Source: Candidatus Kaiserbacteria bacterium (GTDB lineage: Bacteria > Patescibacteriota > Minisyncoccia > Phycocordibacterales > UBA12088). Taken from it: DNA of 6,095 nucleotides. Both the position numbers and the translations under genes were made by a program. Positions 1-5,545 of the stretch are shown here, one piece after another. The notes below the pieces were generated by a model, which ran no database searches, was not told the DNA's origin, and worked only from the letters and a program-made list of their open reading frames with translations. Position 1 is the first letter of the stretch, and each line of letters begins with the position of its first letter. Location: the NCBI GenBank assembly GCA_003561715.1, contig PWVU01000038.1, forward strand, positions 1-6,095. Reading direction: 5' to 3'.

Positions 1-1
1 C

Positions 2-361
2 GAATCGGTACACCTTGCCTTTGGTACTGATCTGATCAATACCATTATTCAAGAGAATCAAGAGATCTGGACTGAAGAGTTTAAGGCGGATCTGGTCGAT
101 AAGATCAAACGAGGGGTTGAGCTTGAGGAACGCTACGCAGATGACGCATTGCCACGGGGTATCTTGGGGCTTAATGCGGAAACGGTGAAGCAGTATGTGC
201 GTTTTGTTGCTGATCGTCGCCTTGAGCGCATCGGTCTGCCAAAGCAGTACAATGTGGAGAATCCGTACCCGTGGATGAGTGAGATCATGGATCTCTCCAA
301 GGAGAAGAACTTCTTTGAGACGAGGGTGAATGAGTATCAGACAGGCTCACTCGAATGGTAA
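2..361 (+). CDS. nrdB: Ribonucleoside-diphosphate reductase beta subunit, C-terminal part (5' end outside window)
   Basis: This is the last 119 residues of the small (R2) subunit of class I ribonucleotide reductase, which houses the metal cofactor and radical used to reduce ribonucleotides to deoxyribonucleotides in the cytoplasm. The visible part opens with ESVHLAFG, matching the second metal-ligand motif of the family (the E-x-x-H of E. coli Glu238/His241), followed by the typical D-L-I-N-T and ENQEIWT helix. The tail FFETRVNEYQ ends in LEW; the tyrosine in NEYQ is the likely counterpart of the conserved C-terminal radical-transfer tyrosine, and this tail docks on the alpha subunit. Family members are usually 320-380 residues, so about two thirds lies upstream of the window. 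The stop is TAA at 359-361. The alpha subunit gene (nrdA) is not in view and may lie upstream. A TTG at 149 is internal, because the conserved frame extends to the window edge. Confidence 0.93.
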   Translation, partial: ESVHLAFGTDLINTIIQENQEIWTEEFKADLVDKIKRGVELEERYADDALPRGILGLNAETVKQYVRFVADRRLERIGLPKQYNVENPYPWMSEIMDLSKEKNFFETRVNEYQTGSLEW

Positions 362-487
362 CTGAGCCTGTCTGAAAACTTCAGCTACTTTGTCACCTTC
401 GTCGCGAAAACTTTCATCGTATGCTCGATACGTCTCAAGCTTTCGCTCCTCGGTTTCGCGTATCTGAAGCCTTCAGTTCAGGCTCAG
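362..487. repeat. Nested inverted-repeat element abutting the nrdB stop codon
   Basis: The left arm begins one base after the nrdB stop. The outer arms pair as 362-370 with 479-487 (9 of 9), 372-376 with 472-476 (5 of 5) and 379-384 with 464-469 (6 of 6), separated by small internal loops. Inside lies a second symmetric hairpin: 404-409 with 441-446, 411-413 with 437-439 and 418-422 with 428-432 around a five-base loop. The bases 403-409 can alternatively pair with 454-460, because TTTCGC occurs twice (441-446 and 455-460). No U-run follows, so it is not a classic intrinsic terminator. It could be an mRNA 3'-end stabiliser, a structured RNA, or a short dispersed repeat of the REP/MITE kind. 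The pairing is seen directly; the role is inference. Confidence 0.6.
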
Positions 488-502
488 GGTGTTAGGAATT
501 AG

Positions 503-528
503 AAGTGGCGGGCATATGCCCGCCACTT
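503..528. repeat. Perfect 26-base palindrome (hairpin or operator)
   Basis: Bases 503-528 equal their own reverse complement, centred on CATATG at 513-518, with a GC-rich flank (GTGGCGGG) on each side. As RNA it would form a stable stem of about 11 base pairs with a small loop. Neither strand has a T-run after it, so intrinsic termination is doubtful; a Rho-dependent or processing signal for nrdB, or a dimeric-regulator site upstream of the gene at 606, are alternatives. GCATATG recurs at 530-536, just outside the right arm. Confidence 0.55.
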
Positions 529-591
529 AGCATATGGTGTGCGATGTGAATGATGTGGGAAGATGGAGTGGGAAATAGTCAGTAGACGCGA

Positions 592-597
592 TATACT
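592..597 (+). promoter_or_regulatory. Possible -10 promoter element (TATACT) for a leaderless transcript
   Basis: TATACT matches the sigma70-type -10 consensus at five of six positions and ends eight bases before the ATG at 606. Transcription starting about seven bases downstream would begin at or next to the start codon, giving a leaderless mRNA. This agrees with the absence of a Shine-Dalgarno motif there. The -35 position (569-574, TGGGAA) matches only three of six bases, so the call rests on the -10 alone. Confidence 0.35.
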
Positions 598-605
598 ACA
601 GATAC

Positions 606-1430
606 ATGACATTGACCTTTGCGCTCGGAGTATCCTTAGCAAGTATTTTGCTTTCGGCGATTACGCTTTGGTTTATAGCCATGCGCCTCAAAGATAACAG
701 CATCATGGATGTGTTCTATGGGCCGGTATATGCGGTTACCGCATTGCTGTTGGTGGTGGTATCTCCCGGCGAACCCCATCCCGTGGCGTTTCTGCTCCTT
801 ATGCTTATACTCGTGTGGGCGATGCGGTTATCGGTGCGTATTGCTCGAAAGAACATCGGCAAGGGAGAGGATCCACGCTATCAAGCGTGGCGGGAGGCGT
901 GGATGGAAAAAGGTGCCGGGTACTTTGCTGTGCGCAGTTTTCTCCAGGTATTTCTCTTGCAAGGTCTTGTGATCTATGTCGTTCTTTTGCCTTTTACGCT
1001 CCTTATCGGTGCCGGAGGCGGCACGTACCCGCTGGTAGTGTTGCTAGGTGTTGTGGTGTGGTGTGTCGGCTTCTTGTTCGAGGTTGTTGCTGATCATCAG
1101 CTCGATGTGTTCATTCGTAATCCGGACAACCACGGCAAGATCATGCGCTCGGGACTTTTTCGCTTTAGCCGTCGTCCGAATTACTTCGGCGAATCGCTTA
1201 TGTGGTGGGGTATTGCGATCATAGCGCTTGGCAGTGTCGCATTCCCTCTTTCGCTTATCGCGCTCTTGAGTCCGCTGGTCATAACCTATATAGTGTATAC
1301 AGTCACAGGACCGATGTTGGAAGCTCGGTGGGAAAAGAATCTGGCGTATCAAGAATACCGACAAGAGACCAACTATTTCATTCCGTGGTTTCCAAAAGAG
1401 AGAAAAAAGACCGAGAATCAGGTAGCGTAA
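606..1430 (+). CDS. DUF1295 integral membrane protein (steroid 5-alpha-reductase-like family)
   Basis: This 274-residue polytopic membrane protein belongs to the DUF1295 family, related to steroid 5-alpha-reductases and isoprenylcysteine methyltransferases. Hydrophobic segments lie near residues 5-26, 39-53, 58-76, 107-135, 142-162 and 198-232. The family signature is visible: an R-x-x-R-N-I-G-K-G-ED-x-R-Y segment after the third helix, then GLFRFSRRPNYFGE ending at residue 196, which corresponds to the cofactor-binding motif of the superfamily, and finally the TGPMLE helix and a Y-x-E-Y-x-x-x-T-N-x-FIPWFPK end. The tail ERKKTENQVA is hydrophilic. By homology it may be an NADPH-dependent double-bond reductase of a lipid, but substrates of bacterial members are mostly unknown. 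Length is normal for the family. The ATG at 606 fits the usual hydrophobic N-terminus. There is no Shine-Dalgarno motif, and the gene stands apart from its neighbours by 244 and 74 bases. Confidence 0.85.
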   Translation: MTLTFALGVSLASILLSAITLWFIAMRLKDNSIMDVFYGPVYAVTALLLVVVSPGEPHPVAFLLLMLILVWAMRLSVRIARKNIGKGEDPRYQAWREAWMEKGAGYFAVRSFLQVFLLQGLVIYVVLLPFTLLIGAGGGTYPLVVLLGVVVWCVGFLFEVVADHQLDVFIRNPDNHGKIMRSGLFRFSRRPNYFGESLMWWGIAIIALGSVAFPLSLIALLSPLVITYIVYTVTGPMLEARWEKNLAYQEYRQETNYFIPWFPKERKKTENQVA

Positions 1431-1490
1431 CACTCCGGTGTCTTGCGCCGCACAGATACCATTTGCCTAGATATTGTTTATTATTCTAAC

Positions 1491-1496
1491 GATACC
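1491..1496 (+). promoter_or_regulatory. Weak candidate -10 element (GATACC) before the thioredoxin-like gene
   Basis: The hexamer GATACC ends eight bases before the ATG at 1505, the same spacing as TATACT before the ATG at 606. The 1431-1504 gap has no ribosome-binding motif near the ATG. An alternative -10, TATTCT at 1482-1487, would give an 11-base leader. No good -35 is visible for either, so this is a tentative call. Confidence 0.2.
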
Positions 1497-1504
1497 TTAC
1501 ACTC

Positions 1505-1885
1505 ATGAAGCAATTTAAGAAATACCGCTCTTCGCTTATTGTTACCATGATTGTCGCAGGTTCAATTGGTGGCTTGATCTACCTTGCTATGCAGCCGGGA
1601 AAACTTGATGCATTCGCGCAATGTTTGGCAGATGAGGAAGTAATCTACTGGGGTGCGTTTTGGTGTGGTGCCTGCCAAGAGCAAAACCGTATGTTTGGTA
1701 ATTCCAAGAAGTATCTTCCATATATTGAGTGTTCAACCCCGGATGGACAACGACAAACTCAGCAGTGTGCGGATGCGGAAATTGAAGGCTACCCGACATG
1801 GGAATTCCCCGACGGCGAGCGTGTGACCGGCGTCGTGCCGGTGCAGTCGCTTTCCGAGCGTACCGGTTGTCCTTTGCCGGAGTAG
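1505..1885 (+). CDS. Membrane-anchored thioredoxin-like protein of the VKOR-associated type (CGAC active site)
   Basis: This is a 126-residue protein with a basic N-terminus, one membrane segment (residues about 10-29) and a thioredoxin-like domain expected outside the membrane. The active site is W-C-G-A-C (Cys54, Cys57), preceded by YWGAF. The cis-proline loop is GYPTW (Pro97). Further cysteines at 40, 76, 88 and 122 sit in AQC, IEC, QQC and TGC contexts. This arrangement matches the thioredoxin domain that cyanobacteria and plants fuse to vitamin K epoxide reductase (VKOR), where Cys76/Cys88-type pairs relay electrons. Relatives usually carry WCPHC, so the Gly-Ala dipeptide is a departure that may alter redox potential. 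Likely role: forming or shuffling disulfides in exported proteins with a separate VKOR, which is not in this window. The stop lies 25 bases before the tgt ATG, so co-transcription is plausible. Family assignment is firm; redox direction is inference. Confidence 0.83.
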   Translation: MKQFKKYRSSLIVTMIVAGSIGGLIYLAMQPGKLDAFAQCLADEEVIYWGAFWCGACQEQNRMFGNSKKYLPYIECSTPDGQRQTQQCADAEIEGYPTWEFPDGERVTGVVPVQSLSERTGCPLPE

Positions 1886-1910
1886 CTGATTGTGTACAGA
1901 ACGTATACCC

Positions 1911-3137
1911 ATGAAATTTGAGATAGTAGCTCGCGACCCTCACTCTCGTGCGCGAGCGGGTCTTCTCCATACCCCGCATGGCACCATTGAGACCCCTGCG
2001 TTTATCGGCGTAGCCACACAGGGAACGATCAAAGGTGTTACGGTCGAACAGTTAGAGGCGACCGGCTTGCAGATGCTTATCGCAAATACCTATCATCTGT
2101 ATCTGCGCCCAGGCGACGAGCTCGTGCGCGAGGCTGGCGGCTTACATCGCTTTATGGGCTGGAATGGTCCGTTGATGACCGACTCCGGTGGCTTCCAGGT
2201 CTTTTCGCTTGGGGCGGCATTTGGCAAGAATCTCACCAAAGTCGCGCATGAGGACATCGAGCAAGCGAAAGACGAGCGCAGGCCCAGCGTGTACGATCCC
2301 GACATACTTACGCAACACGGACGCCTTGCGGTCATTGACGAAGAAGGAGTGACCTTCACCTCGCACCTCGACGGCTCGCTTCACCGCTTTACACCCGAGC
2401 GCTCCATCGAAATACAACACAACCTCGGCGCGGACATTATTGTCGCCTTTGATGAGTGCACCGCGGCGACCGCCGATTGGCAGTATCAGAAAGAAGCGAT
2501 GGAGCGCACGCATCGTTGGGCGGAGCGCTCTCTCAAGGCGCATCGCAGAAATATCGAGGCAAACCGCGCGCAAGCACTCTTTGGTGTGGTGCAGGGTGGA
2601 CGCTTTGAGGATCTGCGACGGGAAAGCGCGCACGTGCTCTCGTCGATGAATTTCGATGGCTTTTGCATCGGTGGCTCGTACGTCAAAGAAGATCTCGATA
2701 CGGCGGTTGGCTGGGTATGCGAAGAGTTGCCGGAAGATAAGCCTCGACATTTGCTCGGGATAGGGGAGCCGGAAGATTTGGTTAATGGTATTGAAAAAGG
2801 GGTAGACCTCTTTGATTGCGTACAGCCGACACGTCTGGCACGCACTGGCACTGTTTACGGCCCGAAAGGAATGAAGATGAACCTTCTCAACGAGCAATTC
2901 CGTCGCGACTTTTCACCCATCGATACGGACTGTGGATGTCCCATATGTGCCGGAGTGGAAGGGAAGGGCGGTTATAGTCGCGCCTACCTCGCCCACCTTT
3001 TTCATGCGCGCGAGATGCTGGGGGCGACACTGGCTTCAGTACATAATTTGTACTATCTTGTAAACTTAGTAACTGTTGAGCGAATGCGAATTAGGAATAA
3101 TAGCAAACATGAATCAAGTCCAACCCCGAACACTTAA
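1911..3137 (+). CDS. tgt: tRNA-guanine(34) transglycosylase (queuine/preQ1 tRNA-ribosyltransferase)
   Basis: Tgt swaps guanine-34 in the anticodon of GUN tRNAs (Asp, Asn, His, Tyr) for preQ1 or queuine. Key residues are present: Asp91-Ser92 in DSGGFQVF (base-binding acid), Asp181 and Cys183 in FDEC, Gln228 in VVQGG, Gly254-Gly255 in CIGG, nucleophile Asp302 in LFDCVQPTR, and zinc ligands Cys341, Cys343, Cys346 and His378. The length of 408 residues exceeds the usual 370-385, through about 36 extra residues between Asp91 and Asp181 and about six between the last zinc cysteine and the YSRAYL motif. The pocket residues after Gly-Gly are Ser-Tyr, where Zymomonas Tgt has Leu231-Ala232, and PTRLARTG replaces PTRNARNG. 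ATG 1911 is chosen because MKFEIVARD matches family starts; an upstream in-frame TTG at 1890 would add seven unlikely residues. No Shine-Dalgarno motif is visible. The 3' end overlaps the next gene by 29 bases. Confidence 0.95.
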   Translation: MKFEIVARDPHSRARAGLLHTPHGTIETPAFIGVATQGTIKGVTVEQLEATGLQMLIANTYHLYLRPGDELVREAGGLHRFMGWNGPLMTDSGGFQVFSLGAAFGKNLTKVAHEDIEQAKDERRPSVYDPDILTQHGRLAVIDEEGVTFTSHLDGSLHRFTPERSIEIQHNLGADIIVAFDECTAATADWQYQKEAMERTHRWAERSLKAHRRNIEANRAQALFGVVQGGRFEDLRRESAHVLSSMNFDGFCIGGSYVKEDLDTAVGWVCEELPEDKPRHLLGIGEPEDLVNGIEKGVDLFDCVQPTRLARTGTVYGPKGMKMNLLNEQFRRDFSPIDTDCGCPICAGVEGKGGYSRAYLAHLFHAREMLGATLASVHNLYYLVNLVTVERMRIRNNSKHESSPTPNT

Positions 3138-3375
3138 AGAGTTGTACCAGAACAAATGGTATAGACTTGCAAAGGTGATTTATATTGTCTCCTATGTCGT
3201 TGTGGTTCTGTATCAACTTGATGATTTTTCAGAACGTGGCTACTTCACACTACCGGAGATGCTTTTGTATCTATTGTTTATAATAATTTTGTTTGAGGCT
3301 GTTCGAAGAGGTTTTTACTACGTTATATTTGGTACTATCTTCCCGCCTAAGGTCTTACTTCATGAAGACAAATAG
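3109..3375 (+). CDS. Small two-helix membrane protein of unknown function
   Basis: I do not recognise this 88-residue protein. A hydrophilic, basic N-terminus with LKELYQNKWYRLAK precedes a first membrane segment (about residues 22-41). A short acidic turn (DDFSERGY) follows, then a second segment (about 50-67), a basic FEAVRRGFYY stretch and a short soluble end. The sequence is richer in A+T than tgt and uvrB on either side, as expected for a hydrophobic protein but possibly also a mark of separate origin. It overlaps the last 29 bases of tgt in another frame and ends 19 bases before uvrB, so it probably belongs to the same transcript and may be translationally coupled to tgt. AGGA at 3093-3096 lies 12 bases before the ATG, rather far for a ribosome-binding site. 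An in-frame ATG-less extension upstream lies inside tgt and is not favoured. No function is proposed. Confidence 0.7.
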   Translation: MNQVQPRTLKELYQNKWYRLAKVIYIVSYVVVVLYQLDDFSERGYFTLPEMLLYLLFIIILFEAVRRGFYYVIFGTIFPPKVLLHEDK

Positions 3376-3394
3376 TCACAACTCACCTCAAGAT

Positions 3395-5437
3395 ATGTCC
3401 ACCTTTTCCCTCCATTCCCAATACCAGCCCGCCGGCGATCAGCCGGGCGCCATTGCGTCCTTGACCGACGGTGTGCAAAAAGGCCTGAAACATCAGACTC
3501 TGCTTGGTGTGACCGGCTCGGGCAAGACGTTCACGATGGCCAACGTCATTAAGAATATCGGCAAGCCGACGCTGGTCATTGCGCACAACAAAACGCTCGC
3601 CGCGCAATTGGCGCAGGAGTATCGCGAATTTTTTCCGGACAATGTCGTGTGCTATTTCGTTTCCTATTACGATTACTACCAGCCGGAGGCGTACGTGCCG
3701 GTGTCCGACACCTATATCGAAAAAGAAGCGCAGATCAATCAAGAGATCGATCGCTTGCGGCACTCGGCTACCCAAGCACTTTTGACGAGGGACGATGTGA
3801 TCGTTGTGGCTTCGGTATCATGTATCTACGCGCTTGGATCACCGGAAGAATACAAAAAAGTACACCTGCCAATCGTTGTGGGTGACAGAGCAAATCGAGC
3901 CGACTTTATCCGCTCTCTTGTTGCGATCTACTTTACGCGTACCAATGCCGACCTCAATCCCGGACAATTCCGCGCCCGCGGCAATCAGCTTGAGATCATG
4001 CCGATCAATGAGCGCGTGATCTATCGCGTCTCGTTTGAGAGCGAGACCATTACGGGAGTCACGGTCATTGATGCAATCACACGCGCTATCGTACGCTCAG
4101 AGGCGAGTTTGTTTCTGTTTCCTGCAAAGCATTACGTGACGCCCGAAGACGAGCGCAAGCGGGCGATGGAAGATATCAAGCATGAGTTGAAAGAGCGGCT
4201 CCAAGCACTTGAGAGTATGGGAAAAGTGCTTGAGTACGAGCGCTTAAAGCGGCGAACCAATCACGACCTGGCGCTCATTCGTGAGATCGGCTATTGCAAT
4301 GGCATTGAAAATTACTCGCGGCATTTTGATGGACGCAAACCGGGGGAGGCACCGTACACCCTCCTTGATTATTTTCCGCATACAGATGACGGCTCCCCGG
4401 ATTACCTCACCGTGATCGACGAGTCGCATGTCACGATTCCGCAATTGGGTGGTATGTATGCGGGAGACCGATCTCGTAAGAAAACGCTCATAGAGCACGG
4501 CTTTCGTTTACCAAGCGCGATCGACAACCGACCGCTTATGTTTGAAGAGATCGAAGCTCGTTTTGGGCAAGTGCTGTTTACCAGTGCCACGCCCGGCGCG
4601 TATGAAAAAGAGCACAGTGTTCCGCCCAAGGGTAAGGTGGTGGAGCAGATCATTCGCCCAACGGGACTTGTCGACCCCGAGATCACGGTCAAACCGATCG
4701 TTGAGAGTGGGCAGTTTCCCGGGCAGATCAAAGACTTTATTGCGGAGACACAAAAGACAGTGGCGACCGGCTATCGGGTGTTGGCGACGACACTTACCAA
4801 AAAAATGGCGGAGGATCTGGCGGAATTCCTTCAAGGGAAGGGTATCAAAACACAATACGTGCACAGCGATGTAAAAACCATTGAGCGTATTGAAATACTT
4901 ACCCATTTTCGAAAAGGAGAGTTTGATGTATTGGTAGGGGTAAATCTCTTGCGTGAAGGGCTTGATCTCCCGGAGGTGGCGCTTGTGGGGATTCTTGACG
5001 CCGATAAGGAAGGATTTTTGCGCTCAGAGACCTCACTCATCCAGACTATGGGGCGTGCCGCACGAAATGTCGACGGGCGCGTGATATTGTATGCCGACAC
5101 CGTAACCGGTTCGATGGAGCGGGCACTTGCCGAAAGTCGTCGACGCCGTGAGATACAACTTACATACAACAAAGAACATGGTATCACGCCACAGTCCGTC
5201 AAACGCGCGATCAACGACATTACCGATCAAATCACGGCTAAACACGACAAAGCCGTTGACCTCCTGCTTGCGGTTGATGAAGCACGCCTTGCTGAGCGCC
5301 CTGAAGAGGTTTTGAATGAAAAGATCGAACAGATGAATGAAGCGGTCAAAGTACTCGACTTTGAGACCGCAGCCATTCTACGTGATGAGATCAAACTGCT
5401 TAAGGATCGAATCGAAGTCCTCGTTTCTAAAAAGTAA
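3395..5437 (+). CDS. uvrB: Excinuclease ABC subunit B (UvrB)
   Basis: UvrB is the damage-verifying helicase-like ATPase of nucleotide excision repair. UvrA loads it on DNA, and it then recruits UvrC for incision. The protein is full length at 680 residues (E. coli about 673). In order one sees the start motif LHSQYQPAGDQP, Walker A GVTGSGKT (38-45), the tyrosine-rich beta-hairpin region starting at YYDYYQPEAYVP (from 91) that clamps the DNA strand, Walker B DESH (342-345), REGLDLPE, motif VI QTMGRAAR (from 550), and a C-terminal UVR domain (about 641-676) with the F-E-x-A-A-x-x-R-D-x-I pattern that contacts UvrA/UvrC. The ATG at 3395 matches homologous starts. An in-frame ATG at 3362 has AAGG nine bases upstream and would add 11 residues while overlapping the preceding gene by 14 bases, so it cannot be excluded. 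No frameshift or missing motif is seen. uvrA and uvrC are not in the window. Confidence 0.97.
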   Translation: MSTFSLHSQYQPAGDQPGAIASLTDGVQKGLKHQTLLGVTGSGKTFTMANVIKNIGKPTLVIAHNKTLAAQLAQEYREFFPDNVVCYFVSYYDYYQPEAYVPVSDTYIEKEAQINQEIDRLRHSATQALLTRDDVIVVASVSCIYALGSPEEYKKVHLPIVVGDRANRADFIRSLVAIYFTRTNADLNPGQFRARGNQLEIMPINERVIYRVSFESETITGVTVIDAITRAIVRSEASLFLFPAKHYVTPEDERKRAMEDIKHELKERLQALESMGKVLEYERLKRRTNHDLALIREIGYCNGIENYSRHFDGRKPGEAPYTLLDYFPHTDDGSPDYLTVIDESHVTIPQLGGMYAGDRSRKKTLIEHGFRLPSAIDNRPLMFEEIEARFGQVLFTSATPGAYEKEHSVPPKGKVVEQIIRPTGLVDPEITVKPIVESGQFPGQIKDFIAETQKTVATGYRVLATTLTKKMAEDLAEFLQGKGIKTQYVHSDVKTIERIEILTHFRKGEFDVLVGVNLLREGLDLPEVALVGILDADKEGFLRSETSLIQTMGRAARNVDGRVILYADTVTGSMERALAESRRRREIQLTYNKEHGITPQSVKRAINDITDQITAKHDKAVDLLLAVDEARLAERPEEVLNEKIEQMNEAVKVLDFETAAILRDEIKLLKDRIEVLVSKK

Positions 5438-5458
5438 TCATTACATATCGTGTTTTAA

Positions 5459-5486
5459 GCGTGCATATGTACATCCCTCTGCACGT
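5459..5486 (+). terminator. Weak hairpin downstream of uvrB, possible terminator
   Basis: CGTGCA at 5460-5465 pairs with TGCACG at 5480-5485, extended by a G-U pair (5459/5486), around a 14-base loop. It lies 22 bases after the uvrB stop, where a transcript end would be expected. No U-run follows on either strand and the stem is short, so this is at best a weak or Rho-assisted terminator. Confidence 0.25.
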
Positions 5487-5496
5487 ACCAGGTAAC

Positions 5497-5505
5497 TGTG
5501 GATAA
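5497..5505 (-). promoter_or_regulatory. DnaA-box match (TTATCCACA on the minus strand)
   Basis: The plus-strand TGTGGATAA is the exact reverse complement of the E. coli consensus DnaA box TTATCCACA. It lies in the gap between uvrB and the next gene, about 40 bases upstream of that gene's ATG. Only one copy is seen, so it is not an origin. It could be a DnaA-regulated promoter site or chance: any given 9-mer is expected on either strand of 6.1 kb with a probability near 5 percent. Confidence 0.3.
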
Positions 5506-5532
5506 TGGATTCGAATTTATTTAAAATCATCG

Positions 5533-5538
5533 TACACT
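5533..5538 (+). promoter_or_regulatory. Possible -10 element (TACACT) for the gene at 5546
   Basis: TACACT matches the -10 consensus at four of six positions, including the key second A and last T. It ends seven bases before the ATG at 5546, again implying a leaderless or almost leaderless mRNA. TTCGAA at 5510-5515 is at the correct -35 spacing but matches only three of six bases. No Shine-Dalgarno motif precedes the ATG. Confidence 0.3.
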
Positions 5539-5545
5539 ATCAAGT

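Noticed and set aside
1437..1460. Possible hairpin GGTGTC/GATACC after the DUF1295 gene as a terminator.
   Set aside because: The six-pair stem includes a G-U pair, the inner pairing leaves an impossible one-base loop unless opened, and no T-run follows.
1890..1910. TTG start at 1890 extending Tgt by seven residues.
   Set aside because: Family proteins begin close to the F-E-I-V strand; the ATG at 1911 gives the normal start, and the extension MCTERIP shows no conservation that I recognise.
2142..2897. A 251-codon open frame on the minus strand opposite tgt.
   Set aside because: It mirrors the conserved tgt frame on the plus strand; its translation shows no recognisable domain and it has no start context. 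It is a by-product of codon bias.
3293..3394. Longer UvrB N-terminus starting at 3293.
   Set aside because: It would overlap most of the second half of the small membrane gene and add residues absent from the family. UvrB starts three to five residues before the F-x-L-x-S-x-Y motif.
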